DNA from: Setaria digitata
Taxonomy: Eukaryota; Nematoda; Chromadorea; Rhabditida; Setariidae
DNA: 64,000 nucleotides
NCBI GenBank assembly: GCA_003640385.1
Contig: RCAB01000039.1
Coordinates: forward strand, 124,001-188,000
Direction of reading: 5' to 3'
Shown one piece after another: positions 25,258 through 38,300 of this stretch. The notes under the pieces were generated by a model, which saw only the letters and a list, made by a program, of their open reading frames with translations, did no database searches and was not told where the DNA came from. Each line of letters starts with the position of its first letter. The first letter of the stretch is position 1. The translations under genes were made by a program, and so were the position numbers.

Positions 25258-25615
25258 TACTTCCCAGTACAACTTAAAATTAAATGTGGCCTGAAATAGT
25301 ATTGTTCAGAGGATTTCCAACTAGCAGGAAATAATTACAGTGTTAATTATCCTTGCTAATATCAGTCTGATCGACAAAACGGTTTTGAATTAAAAGATTA
25401 CGTCCCTAATCCTACCTTTCTAAAGTCATCGTCTGTAACGGGCACGCCTAAACCACCGGGGAATCCCGGGACTCCCCCACTCTACCATACTTATTAATTA
25501 ACGGCGCGTCCCTCTTCAAATTGTTAGAAGCTGGCACAGGCGACGTTTATTATTGATGCTTAATTTGGTGAAATTCATTTTAATGTTCAGCGATTCTTTT
25601 TAGGCCATTTGAAAG
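25258..25615. promoter_or_regulatory. Shared divergent promoter, DDRGK1 / EF-Tu
   Basis: Only 358 bp separate the start codons of two head-to-head genes. A GC-richer patch lies at 25436-25484 in an otherwise AT-rich interval. No TATA box is obvious. The bidirectional role is inferred from spacing alone. Confidence 0.5.
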
Positions 25616-28600
25616 ATGTTGATATATTCTGCGTGTCACCGCCCTATGCTAACAAGTCTCAGTAAGTGTCATTGTTTTTGGGTAGTGAAGTTTATCTGTA
25701 GCTTTTCAAATTAAGCCTAGTGACACCTTTTGGAAATATCCCTTCTTTCTTTCTCCTTCTCTCTCTCTCTCTTTTTCTCTCCTGTCATTCTTTATGCTGG
25801 AGATTAGAGTAAAGACAGGTATAAGATTAGAGTAATTGGAGCTAAATATAACTTTAAGCTAAAAACCGGGGGAAGCTGAGGTGACTGTTTATATTTTTAT
25901 AGCAGTTTCTTGGTCTTTCTTTGGTCTTACTTCCGACAGTAAACCTGCTAGTTAGCATGTTCCAGAAGTAGTGAAGGCATCAGGAGGTTTTCATGAGAAT
26001 TTTTTTACGAAATTGACTCAATTACAACAAGCTCGATTTTTGGCTGTCCCGGGAGCGAAACAGGCATATAAAAGAACGAAACCTCACCTTAATGTTGGTA
26101 CAATCGGACACGTCGACCACGGCAAAACTACGCTCTCTTCTGCTATTACCAAAGGTAAGGATGAGAGAAGGTTGTTTTGTTGTTTATGGCTCAAACCTTA
26201 TTTCTCCACATCTTCCAGTAGTTTTCCACAAGTTCTCTTTATGAAATATTTCATCTAAATCTCTCGCAACATTTCAGTTTTGGCAACAAAAAAAGGTGCA
26301 AAATTCAGGAAGTACGAAGAAATCGACAATGCACCTGAAGAAAAAGCCAGAGGTTTGTTACTTATGCACATTATTTTTTCTCAATGGCTGTCAGAATGTC
26401 AGACCTTTATTTTTTGTGTCAAATGAACTTACCACGCTTGTTATTTCTTGAACATGTTACTGAAAAGGTGCACTTTGGTTAAAAGTAAAAGTAATATTTT
26501 GGATGAAACGACTTACAGGTGTTGTAAAAAGTAGAATTGGTATTTTTTTAAGCATAATTTTGATTTTAGGTATAACTATCAATGCATTCCATTTGGAATA
26601 TGAAACAGAGAAGCGCCACTATGCACACATCGACTGTCCAGGTCATGCTGATTATATCAAAAATATGATTACGGGTACGGCGCAGATGGAAGGCGCTATT
26701 TTGGTGGTAGCTGCTACAGATGGAGCTATGCCACAAGTTAGCTTTTAGTGGTTGTTATAAGGTTGCGAGGACTTCTTTCATTCCTTAAAAAAAAATTTAC
26801 TAAAATAACCAACAATGCGCTTAAGAGAGAAAATGAAAGGTCCTTTGCAAGTTGAATTTTTTGCAGACTCGGGAACATTTATTACTGGCTCGACAAGTTG
26901 GTATTCCACTGAAAAATATTGTTGTATTTTTGAATAAAATAGACGAAGTGCCCGACAAAGAAACACACGAATTAGTTGAAATGGAAATGCGCGAATTGCT
27001 ATCGGAGCTTCATTATCCATCTGATTCCCCGGTTGCTTTCTGGAATTTTTTTATTTTTTCCTCATTACTTCCTTTGCTCAAATTTTTCGTTGCTTGTTTG
27101 TACTTAACTCTGCTTCAATATATCCTTCAATATATACAGCCTAATTCCAGGTCATTTTCGGTTCAGCGCTTTGTGCTTTGGAAGGAAAGAATCCAGAAAT
27201 AGGAGAAGAATCAATTTGGAAACTTTTAGACGTCCTTGATAATTCCTTCATCATTCCGGATCGCCATCAGAATATGGAGGCGATGTTTCCGGCCGAACAT
27301 GTTTATGCAATCAGAGGTAACTGTTTTCTTTTACGAGGTAGCATCATATGAAATACCAGGCTACGTGCTATGTCCTGAGCTTTCGCTTAGTGGAATCACT
27401 GAGAAATTGTGTTGGCACATGTTTTTATGTTCTATCCTCAGCTTGGTGTTTTTTTCATTTTCAGTGGTTCATTTTTCTCGGATTTTTTCTCCCGAGTTGA
27501 GCTCACCAAGTTTTTTTCCGTTTTTTTTTTTTTTTGCTTTATCAATGTAAAAACGCATGAGCTCATGTTTAAGGAAAGTTTAGGCCGTGGTACCGTAATA
27601 ACTGGCAAATTGGAAAGGGGTTCACTCAAAAAAGGCGATAAAGTGGAAATAGTCGGTGCTGGGAAAGAACCCACCAAATCAGTAGTTTCCAGTAAGTGAT
27701 TTCAGTTCACCTTGTAACTTTTTTCGATTCGTCTGTGATGTTTAACTTTTTCTTTTCGAACTGGTATTCGCTTTCCAGGTCTTGAAACATTTAAAAAGTC
27801 GCTGGACGTAGCAGAACCTGGTGATCAACTTGGTATTTTATTGAGAGGCGTAGAAAGTAAAGCGGTTCGACGAGGCAGTGTTCTTCTACCCCAAGGACAT
27901 AAGCATGTTCCTACTGACAAAGTGGAAGCTCAGGTATTAATTAGCTCTTTATTTTAGGTCCAACTTCTTCGCACTTGTTTTTCATTGAAGTTGTTGTGGA
28001 TCTTTTCGAAATCTTTGTTATTAAGAAGCTGTTGATATTACAGCCATTTATCTCTCCCCTTCTTAAAAACCACATGCACATAACGGTCAATACAAAAGGA
28101 AAGTTCATAGAGAGAATTCTAATTTTCATATTTCTGGTACTAAGCTTATTCTAACTTATCTTTGCATTTAAAGTTAGCACTTTTACCGCATCTCACCTGC
28201 TCATTTTTGTTATTTCAGTTGTATATACTGAAACCGGAAGAAGGAGGTGCGAAGACCCCAATTGCAAACTATTTTACAGAGCATATGTTTTCATTAACAT
28301 GGGACTGTGGGGCAATGGTCAAAATCAAAGGGAAAGATTTTATTATGCCTGGAGAAGTTGCAGAGTAGGTTCTACAGTTTTGAGACTAGGTTTGAGGTCT
28401 GTATCTTATCTAAGCAGTTATCTGTTTTGCGACGATCCTAGAAAAATAAATCACCGACTGCATGATTTCTTTACGTTCCAGGGTTGAGTTGCATATGAAT
28501 GCGGTGCAGTTTATTGAACCGCAGCAAAGGTTCACAATTCGGAAGGATCCAGTTACAATTGGGACTGGTGTTTTCACTAAACTTCATCCACCCCGAACAG

Positions 28601-28943
28601 AAGCTGAAAAAGACAAGAAAGTTTTGAAGGCAGCGATGAAGGTGTGCAGTTTCTCTGTTTTAAGTATTTCTTATTTTTAAGTATTGTCAGCTTCCGTTTT
28701 GCAATGGGAATATTTTATTCTTGCAGCAAAGTGAAAGAGCTCCGAAGAGAGATTGAGTCTAAACGAAGCCATGTATGTGCTTAAAGTTTAAGGAATATAT
28801 CTTGTCAATTACAGGCTGAAATGGAACGACTTGGCTTCAATCCATATGGTGAGCAGATGGAGAAACGATTGAAGCCTGATTATTCGAATAGTCCTAAGCA
28901 AGCTGAAATCTCGAAGCTTTTCGAAGAGAATGCAGCGAAATAA
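25616..28943 (+). CDS. TUFM: Mitochondrial elongation factor Tu, EF-Tu1 type
   Basis: GTPase that delivers aminoacyl-tRNA to mitochondrial ribosomes. Exons 25616-25661, 25966-26154, 26278-26352, 26570-26736, 26867-27031, 27151-27316, 27584-27691, 27779-27933, 28219-28364, 28482-28641 and 28815-28943 give 501 residues. An N-terminal ~50-residue presequence precedes the GTPase domain: G1 [10 protein letters not shown]3 DCPGH, G4 NKID and G5 GSAL. Domain 2 opens with [13 protein letters not shown] and domain 3 includes EEGGAKTPI and VMFSLTW-like MFSLTW. About 60 residues follow the usual end ([11 protein letters not shown]), matching the long extension known for nematode EF-Tu1, which binds tRNAs lacking a T arm. 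The exon at 27584 was placed by requiring the conserved GRGTV. AATAAA overlaps the stop. Confidence 0.95.
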
Positions 28944-30233
28944 AATATTTTGCTAAATTCATATATGTTGGAATTTGCTGTAACTACTTTGTTCAGTCTA
29001 TCAGCAATTCGCCTGCAGGTGTACCAGTAATTCGAAAGTTAAAATCCCAAAGCTGTGCAAAAATAAACATGAGAAGTTTGTTCCCTTGAATTTCACGTGA
29101 GCATATCTTCGGTATCCTTTTATCACACTGAGGGTATTTTTGTACAGCTTTAAGGTTTTGTTAATCGCCTTGCTTGTTTTGTTTTCCACTCTTTAGAGAT
29201 GAGACCATAAATTAATGTTTTCTTACTGATCAAATTCAGATGGTCTATCATGATAATTAAATTTATAATTAAAATATTGGCTGACAAATTTACGGTGTCC
29301 ATAAAATCATTATGATAATGGAACAGTGATTAAATGTTGCTAATGAAGATATGAGCAAGTTCTATGTAAGACATATGTGACGGGAAGCATCCAAAACAAG
29401 CACAGGAAACCGCAAATAATTCAATGTATAAACAATTTGGGAACAAAAGATTATAATGTTCACTGTCGAATTATATACAGAATGTGCCCAGCGAAAATAT
29501 TTCAGTTCTGTTCCCAATCTGAAAAGTTAGTTTCCCATCTTCTCATGCTTACAGGAACTTCGGGATTTATTGGAATGCACTTGTAATTCTGCTGGAAAAC
29601 CGCAGCAATGCAAGAGAAAGACAAAACAATGGTGACACAATAATCGCATAACAAGAAAAGAAATGGAAGTGAGGTTTAACATCATTCCCATTACCATAAT
29701 GGAATTTAAAAAAAAGTGAGAGGTAAGAAATACAAGTGAGATATAACTGCACGAAATATAGCTAACACAAGGTCCGACATTAAACGTAAAACAGTAAACA
29801 TTTAAAAAAATATATAAGCGAGGTAAATGTATTCAAATTTATATTATTTTTATTATCTACCGAAGTATAAATAATCGCTCTACTTTTTCGCTAATATTTT
29901 CATTGTATTCCTTATATCTTAGAGTTTTAAATGATCCATTTTACTTGAAAATATTCTCTAAAACAAATTAACTTTGCCTTAGGAAACTTATTTGCATTCT
30001 ATATCAAGGCACTTTACTCATAGCACACAATCTCTATCACGGAAACATCTATAACGATTCTTCATTTATCTCTAAAGGTGTAATTTAAAGTCCATAACAA
30101 TTTATGTAACACAATACCGACCTTTAATATCCACTATAATTTAAAATCTATTTTCACCTACATCAATTCACAAGTTCATTTATTGTAATAATCAGTCGTA
30201 CTGGATTCAGAAATATGTAGGCTAAAACAAACT
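28944..30233. other. Convergent 3' region, no gene seen
   Basis: Spacer between EF-Tu (plus) and the unrecognised minus-strand gene ending at 30234. Open frames are short and AT-driven. Confidence 0.5.
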
Positions 30234-30944
30234 TTATTCTGTTTGAACAAAATCAGAACTATTGTTATCGCGGAGAACCCATTCAGTGCTAGGACCTGGG
30301 AGTACCTGAAAGTAATTGTTTTACTCAATACTTTTGGGAGAGCCGTAATGACTCCTGTGCTTTATTAAAAATTTTGAGAAAATTCAAAAAACAAATCAAC
30401 AGAAATAGACCTCTTCATATGCAGATGCACATTCAGGCTGGGTGGTCCGACTCTGCTCAATGAATCGCTGACGCATTTTACGGAGTTCTTCATTACGCTC
30501 ACGTAATTCTCTGCGTTTCGAAATTGCATCTCTCGTATTTTCCATCAACTGCTTTAGCCGAAAGAAAACCTAAAATCCTTATTCAAATAAGTCAGTAAAG
30601 GTCGCATCTCCATCTTTGTTGTTGTAGCCATTACGAAAATCTAAACAGAAAGTACAATGATGTAAGGAAATGTAAAAGAGTGAAATCGCTATGATCCGGA
30701 AAACTGTTTGATACATTGGTATGGTGAACCTTTTAATGATAGTGCAAGGTATTTTGCATCTTAGACTTTTCAAAGAGAAGCAAAGTACAGGCAGCTGCTG
30801 AATGTTTAATTTACTGTTAGAAAAAGCAATTCCTCTTTATCAATTTGAACAATTAAAATAACCTTTCAAATTTATTTCCAAGTTCTTAGCATATTTTGAT
30901 TTTTTCTGAGCTATGTAGCCGCTATTACTTTTACAAATGCTTTC

Positions 30945-30980
<36 letters not shown>

Positions 30981-33211
30981 AGTTAACTGAACAAAATACC
31001 TACAGCCATTTTAAGTTTGCTATACCAACTGCTATCAGCGTAATCAATGGTCCTGATGAATTGGCTACAAAGCAGCATTACCTTAAAAGAAACAAGCACA
31101 TCAGACATGGGCATATCTGCAACGCTATGAAATAGAGTGCGGAAAACAAAAAATGGAGAGTGCGAACAATTCATCATCCAAATAATATGGTAGTATTTTC
31201 TAATAAAGTGATCAAGAACGAATCTAACCTAAATTCTTAAACAGCTCAAAGGTTTTTGAGCTTGAATTTGAAAAAGACAACAGTTTTTAGTTCCCATTAA
31301 ATTTTAGATCCTTGCATTAGCGAAGCTAAAACTAATGGTAAAATATACCTGGTCAACAAGTTGTTTCTCTCTGAAACTAAGATGTTCACCTGCAGCAGCA
31401 TCACTTTCTCTTACATTTCCGTACCCAGCAGAAGTGCTCGGGAAATCTTGCGCTTCAGTCTTTTTCTTACGCTTTACAGCATTGTGTCTTCCCTGGTCTA
31501 TACGAAACTCCTCAAATTTAAAAATTACAAATTTGATTAGTGAGAAACTAAAATGTCGTACAACTCTATTTCCTTCAATAGAAATTGTTTTCAGTGGTTA
31601 GAAATTTTTCTCACAAATGGAGAAGCGATGTAAATGGCAAGACTAGTTGCAATGCCATCCACTACACTGACAATTTTTATGACTGCTTACAATATCCAAA
31701 CAGCTGCCAAAGGTTTAAACTGGATTTTCTCGATGTCGAAATGCAACACTCTACCTTACAGATTTTCTTGAGGTTTGCTGGCACATGACTTTTTTGGTCT
31801 GGTCTTATTGAACTTCTCCCATTCATGCACAAGCTGAATCTTACGGAGGACAAACAAGCTACCCCTTCACTAGGTGGATGGGAACGATATCTTACATCCA
31901 CTATTGGAAAACCCTTCAACTCACCTTTTGTTTCACGTGTTGTGTAATGTGAGCACACATAGATGCTTTTCGGCCACCGGTCTTCTTCCTCTTAAATCGG
32001 GTAACGATAGGGTTTTGGACAAATAGGTCGGATGGGCTGCAAGTTACTGGATAAGAAACCCCCCCGAAGTTTTGAAAATTGTAGCGAAAAAAGAATTTCA
32101 GATGGAACAGAAATGAAAAAACAAAAGTTGGTCACTTGTCTTCCTCTACCGGATGAGAACCACTTAAGCTTTGAGACACACTAGCTGAGTCATCCGCTGA
32201 ATTTAAGTTGACCTTTGCAGCCTCTTTGGGAAACGTAAACTGAAAAAGAGAGAAATAGGGAATTCGAAGATAAAGGGAGGAAAGATAAGAAATGAAACTG
32301 ATCAACCCGACTCTTGCTTAATCGAAGTGTTTGACACGACCGAGCCCAATCCTCCAGTTAGGGATTAACAAAGACAGACGTTAAGCCCTCTCGCTCAATC
32401 AGCCTGCTGATTATTTAAATGATGTTTTGCGGCTGGAGGCTCTTTTGAATTTTTGTTGTTTTGCGAAAACGAACCTAGTCGTAAATATTTATCAAACAAT
32501 TGACTTTGCCGCGAAATAATCATAAGTATTCACTTGAAAACGTGGTTCATTTTCTGAAACGGTTCTCAAAGCTTTCAGAGCACGCTCGGCAAGAGCAACA
32601 CCGATCATGCGGACACGATCTGATACATCCTCTTCATCGCCGAAACGCATACACAGCTGATTGTCGCAGAAGGCTGGAGCTTGCTCAGTTATGGGTAACG
32701 GCTGAGCTCTTTGAAGCAATTCACCAAGTGCTACAAATTTCATCTGTTATGGAGAATTCCGAGTAGTTTTCCTAAGTCCTTCTGAAGGCTAGACCTCATT
32801 TTATAATGCAGTACAGCGTCAATTAACACTCACCGCTCAGAAAATGGTTCCTCCGAAATTTTAGAAAAGGCAAAGTGCAAAATGAGATGATGAGCAAGAA
32901 TTTCCACAGGGCATAAAGTTTTACAAACTATAACAAGACCCAAGTTTACCAGCACAGCCAAATATGGCTTCCATGCGAGAAGCTTCATCCAATATATCAT
33001 CCCCAAATCCTACCTTTTCTATCGAACATGATTTAGAATCCAAGGCCTGCAAAAGATTATATCCTCTAATTCTGACAAAATTAGTTACTTCGACCATGCT
33101 AGAAATATTCGTAACAAAATTTCAAAATACCGTGGATTCGGTACTGCTCACAGTAGCTGAGGATATTTTGCGAACAACCCGTCGAGCTAATATTTTCGGT
33201 CTTAGAACCAT
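30234..33211 (-). CDS. Unrecognised 309-aa coiled-coil protein
   Basis: Eight exons close in phase: 33211-33131, 33046-32950, 32927-32834, 32708-32534, 32239-32150, 31510-31349, 30569-30411 and 30305-30234. The basic N-terminus starts MVLRPKILARRVVRK. A middle part (FGDEEDVSDRVRMIGVALAE, then RALKALRTVSENEP) looks helical. A Lys/Arg-rich patch (AVKRKKKTEAQ) could be a nuclear signal. A strongly charged helix (KRRELRERNEELRKMRQRF) looks like a coiled coil. I do not recognise the family. The exons at 32927-32834 and 32708 are the least certain, since the latter uses a TTCAAAG acceptor; a simpler reading starts an exon at the ATG near 32743, but it does not join in frame to the exon before it. 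A nuclear role is a guess from composition. Confidence 0.65.
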
Positions 33212-33971
33212 ATGTCTCGGCGATGCCTCAGCACCAACAGTATTTTTGTTTTCATCGTCTTTGTACATATTAAATAAGTTACCTATATATCTTAAATATT
33301 AAGCAATTACTGAATAACAACTACAAATCTCGGTGGTAACTTGAAGATGTCACAAGATGTCTTTTATTTGTAAAACAGTCTTAATCGATGTTACAATATA
33401 TTCCAAGAAATGAACAGTGAAAAATCACTAAAAACCAATGTCCACCTTTTAAAATATTAGTTTCTTGCAACAAGTAGTGGCTACCATTTAAACTACCACA
33501 TATATAAGTGGTATCTTTGTTTATAAATAATTCCCAATCAAGAGACCAAGGAAATACAGTGTAAATCAGAAGAAAAATCAGGTCAAAGGGCAAAACATTA
33601 CAAAATGAGAACTCGGGAAAAGAAAGGCGTAATTTGCAGACTTGACTGAAAGTTTGACGTGAGCTGAATCAGCCGTTGTATATGTCATCGGCTGCTACTA
33701 TTACTTGCCCTGTTCGAAAAAACGCCTGGATAGGTGAATTTAAGTCAAGTCACGGTGAATATGCAAATTCCTTCCCCAGTCGATAAATATAAAGTGTCTC
33801 AGTCGCAGTAAATCGAGGTATTCTTAAATTTTGTCTTCAACTGAACGGAAGGTGAAGGATGTGCAGACGGGTGAAGAATGGTACTTTTCATTCAAGACTA
33901 CCTTGAACAGTTCATTCCCGAATAACTACACATAGCGGGGTCAACTGATCAACTTTCCCTCCTCCCTCGAG
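33212..33971. other. Intergenic, divergent promoter region
   Basis: Spacer between the minus-strand coiled-coil gene and the small plus-strand gene. No coding signal is recognised. The last ~150 bases are richer in C than the flanks. Confidence 0.45.
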
Positions 33972-34490
33972 ATGTTCTACCAAACCCGCCGCAGCTATCC
34001 CCCGGGTAACCTGGCCAAAACCCAACATTACTCATCCCCCTTACAGATAAAGTATTTCTCACTGCTAGTCAGTTCGAGCATAGAGGCCCGTTGAAAATTG
34101 AGAATGAAAAAGTAGATCTCGAGCAGGTAACTGTCTTTTCAGTCTTCCTTTTCCGGATGACCTCTTCACTAAGTTCACTTTCTCTTGAATTGCATAGAGT
34201 TATCTTGTCTAGAAAAGCCTTATCAGCTTCTTTCCGGCTCACTGCTGAAGTTTCTGCTGCAGGTAAATGAGGAGGAAGCTTCACGAACGGCTGAGAAGCA
34301 CTTCACATTTGCTGAACAACATGAGGTAAATCGTCATCAACAATGTTGAATAATGTTGTTTTTCTTATGTTGAATGTTCGTCAAATTAGCCATTCTGAAA
34401 TCATGACTTATGTAATTTCGGAATGAACGCCTTAATCGCTCGTATAACTAGGTGTTCGATATCGGACCGGAAGTTGAAGTTGTCCAGTGA
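33972..34490 (+). CDS. Small four-exon gene, 71 residues, unknown
   Basis: Four short exons join without a phase conflict: 33972-34005, 34047-34126, 34263-34325 and 34452-34490. Each donor is GT (GGTAAC, GGTAAC, GGTAAA) and each acceptor is AG, with small introns of 41, 136 and 126 bases. The product starts MFYQTRRSYPPDKVFLTAS, contains KIENEKVDLEQVNEEEAS and ends VFDIGPEVEVVQ. It is acidic, has no signal peptide or membrane segment, and I do not recognise it. No single exon is long enough to stand out as an open frame. It lies 814 bp upstream of the phosphatase-like gene on the same strand and could be independent or an upstream part of that transcription unit; its own stop codon argues for independence. 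Confidence 0.55.
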
Positions 34491-35303
34491 GTAAGCAGCA
34501 AATCCCGACGAAAACAGTCACAGATCTATTCGTTCAGTAAAGATAGTCCGGAACTACTCTGTGATGTCATTTGTGATGACATTTCAACATAAATGCTCGC
34601 TATGTTTATAAATAAAATTAATAATTTAGATGCCTACCGGATGGCATCTACCTGTGCAAAAATCGCAAAAATAATTTTAAACTTCTAAAACAGTTTAGGG
34701 TTATTGACTTCGGTTAGTTTTATCAACGATCTTTAATTTATGTGGGTTTTTGGTAGTCTAAAACTTTTCATCCTGAAGTGTTCTTATTTGTCCATGGCAG
34801 ACAGCGAAATCAACAGTTAATTATTTCTTGAGTATTCAAATATTAGGTACTATTTTAAGTAATTGTCTAAAATCAAGAAAGAGTAGAAGGTCTGAAGAAA
34901 AATCGTGGATAAGTCGGGAGTTCGATTTTAATTGCTTGTGGAGAAAAGTTTGCTGATTCTTTCAATCTTTCACTTTATATTTTCGTCAGGAAGTAAGCCT
35001 TGTTTATGTGTTCGGAAAGAATGCCACGTAATTAGTATTGCAATTATTTGGGTCAGATTAAAAGTTTGAATTTGGAAATCGCAGAAAGCCATTTCAGAAA
35101 AATATTGAAATATGCAAATTAGTAGAAAATAAAAGAATAAAAATGGGTGGTTTGTGTGGCATGAGCCATATTTTCAGGTGTAACTTGTGCCAAAGGCCTG
35201 CTTCTCTATAGGTCCATTTTTCAAACCTCTGGCTTAAATTACTTGTGGCGTTTTTTAGAACCTATTTCACTTCACACCTGAGTGAGGTAGTGTTTTTCAA
35301 GAT
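34491..35303. other. Spacer upstream of the PTP-like gene
   Basis: No further exon could be joined in frame to the gene on either side. It probably contains the promoter or outron of the PTP-like gene. Confidence 0.4.
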
Positions 35304-38300
35304 ATGGTGGACACAATTCAAACGAAGGAAGGTGCCGTGGCCATCAGTGCCGAAAATCTTCGTAGCTCGATGCGATCAATGCGTCGGGGGAAAACTAAAA
35401 ACATTTTAACACCTGCGTCACTCGCATCCCACGTATCATTTATCTTCGAATCAATTCGATCGCTTGACATTTCAGATTTAGACCAAGAGACCAGTTTAGT
35501 TAGGCTTTGTATACTATAGCAAGTTGTTTCCATGACTTTGGTGACTGTAGGTAGCATTATAAAACTTCTCGACTGTAATGTTGTTACTCCATTTCCTTTT
35601 ACAAAACTTCATATGAGAACTACTTTTGTTTTCCTTTTCACCTTTTATTATCTCATTAGCATTTGTTGAAATTAAACCTATCTTATCACGCAGCGTGAAG
35701 TTTTGTTTGATAAAAATAATTTGATTTGTTAACTCTTATCACTGCTATACTTTCTACTAACATAAAACAAACTCATCAGACTAGTTCTTGCTGATAGCTG
35801 TCTATAAAATTTCAGCCTTGGTTTGAAGAGGACATTTAAAAAAGGAATCAATACATATGAATGTAACTAAACATTAAGTAGTTTCAGCTGCGAGCCAATG
35901 GCCGAAAACTTGGCGAAGGTGTTGCCGATCTGTACGAGCAATTTGAAAAAGAATCACCCACATTTTTCGCTTTTTTCAATAGTGAAAACAGAGCGAAAAA
36001 TAAATTTCCAGATGGTACGTAGTATTTTATAAATGTTTGGTTAGATAAAATGTACGTAGTTGTTTGAAAATTGAATGGAAAATCCAATTTTAGCAATTAT
36101 GAAATTTGTTAAATAGCACCATAAATAAACTTTTTTTTCTAGAATCCCGAAAAGTTACAGTGCAGAAGATAGAAGGAAATTGGAATTATGGACTTTTTCT
36201 TGGAAAATTCTTTCAATAGTGAATTTACTAGAAATATTAAAATTTAAAAATAGTTGGTTCAAAAATAAATTTAAAATAAAATTTACAAGTAAAAAATAAC
36301 TGATATTCAAATGGAGGAGAAAGTGATGACTTTAGGATAGACAATTACTATTACTAGTGCAATATGGATCGTTGTTTCAGAAATATTTCTTTTTGATAGA
36401 ACTCGAGTGGTACTGAATGATAAGCCTGACTATTATCATGCATCTTATGTTGATGGTTGCAAACAAGTAGGATTTACATATACATATTCTTTGAATGATG
36501 AAAAAGATAAAGAAGATATCATTTTTAACTTTTCAAAATCGTTATCAGAACTGTGTTTGATAATTTAGGCAAAACAGTATATATTGGCTCAAGCACCATT
36601 TAATGAAGCCACTGCAAACGATTTTTTCCGATTAGTGATGCAGTGCAAGCCTGAAGTAATTATCGTACTTATGGATCTAGATAAAAATGGCAATGAACAG
36701 TTAGTTATTATTGAAAATTTTAAATAAACGATAAATTATCATTTTTATCTTCTCTCATTATGCTAATTAGCAGTTGATATTTGATAGAAAATAATATGAT
36801 TTAAGATATTGTTAAGTTTTATAAATATGATATGATAAGTAATGGTAATACTTTGATAGATATATCATGCCAACAAGTCTAAAAGTCAAAAAATACGGGT
36901 CAATAAGTGTCCGGAATGAGAAACAGGAAAAGCGTGGCTCATCGAAAGAATCCACTGAAAAATATGGCCACTATAAGCTGATTTTAACGAAGGAAATGGA
37001 AAAAGAGACAAAAATTGAGCAAAAATATCAGCTGTTGACATTTAACTCATGGACCGATGATATGATCATCCCTGCAGATGATTTCGTTAAATTTTATAAA
37101 ATGGTATGTTAACTTGTTCGAAGTTGATTTCAATCTTTTAAAGAGCAAGCATGCAATTATACCTAAGTTTATAAAAATTACAATTCTATATCATGTAAAT
37201 GGGACCTATGAATTTCGGAACTTTTAAGTCAAATAATTGAAGTTTGAAGTTTGTGTGCAATGTACAATTTTCGATCACAATCTTTTCATTCGTTTTGATC
37301 TGTTAAATAGATTAAAGTGTTTTTTTTTTTCGACATTTCAAAGTTAAACAAAGAAATTTAAACACTTTTGCTTGTCAAAACAAGGCAATAATCTTTTTTG
37401 TGAAATTTTATGAAAAAAAAAAAATAAAAGTGGTTATTCTCGTTGTTCACTAACCAAAAAAATAAATGAATTGGCAAATTTCAAAACGGAAATATAAATT
37501 CCGACAGAAAATGCATGAAAATCACTGAAGAAAGTATCTTCGCCTTCTTTTATTATTATTTGGATCAAAATCTTTCTCCTTAAATTGAAACAGCGATCGT
37601 TCAACAAAAACGGACCGGGAATAGGAAGATCGATTTACAAAATGACATAGTGTATAAAATTACCAGATGAAATTAAGAAGCATAAGCACCGCTTCAAGCT
37701 TCTCAGTCGGTCTTTTTGAAATTACACTGATTATAAACTTGTCAGAAATCACTCTGACCCATTTGTTCAGTATTTAGGTTCACAAGCAGCTCGACGAGAA
37801 ACCAAGAGAATGCTCACAACTTGTCGTCTGTCCGACAGGTGCTCACCGTGCCGGTATATGGGCTGTATTTGACACGGAAGCCGAAAGATTAAAAACTAAA
37901 AATCGAATTCGATTCTCTGATACAGTTAATTATCGTTTTATTAGTCTAATCAGTTTAGTCAAGGAATTTTTGATTGTTGCTTTATCAAGGTGAATGGCTT
38001 TAAAACAAGTAGGAAAGGTTTGGACAAAGTGTCCAAAGTAAAACAAGCGAAAACTTCTTAACAGATTTTTACTGCTAACTGGCTTCTATGCTTAAACTCT
38101 ATTCACTATATGACCATTGCTTGTGTTGGAAGAAATGTGAAGATTAATTAATACAAATGAGTTCGATGATAAAATCGAAGGGTGAATTCATTTACTTTAA
38201 TTCACTCTCATCAATTTAGTTAATTTCGAACTCGAATACAATTATCAGTGTTGCGTAACATTTGTTTTGATAGTATTCGGAAGTGGCAGGTATTGTCTAC

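Noticed and set aside
32492..32743. Start of an independent gene at the ATG near 32743 (MKFVALGELL...)
   Set aside because: The same frame is better explained as an internal exon beginning at 32708; the upstream exons join it in phase and give one 309-residue product.
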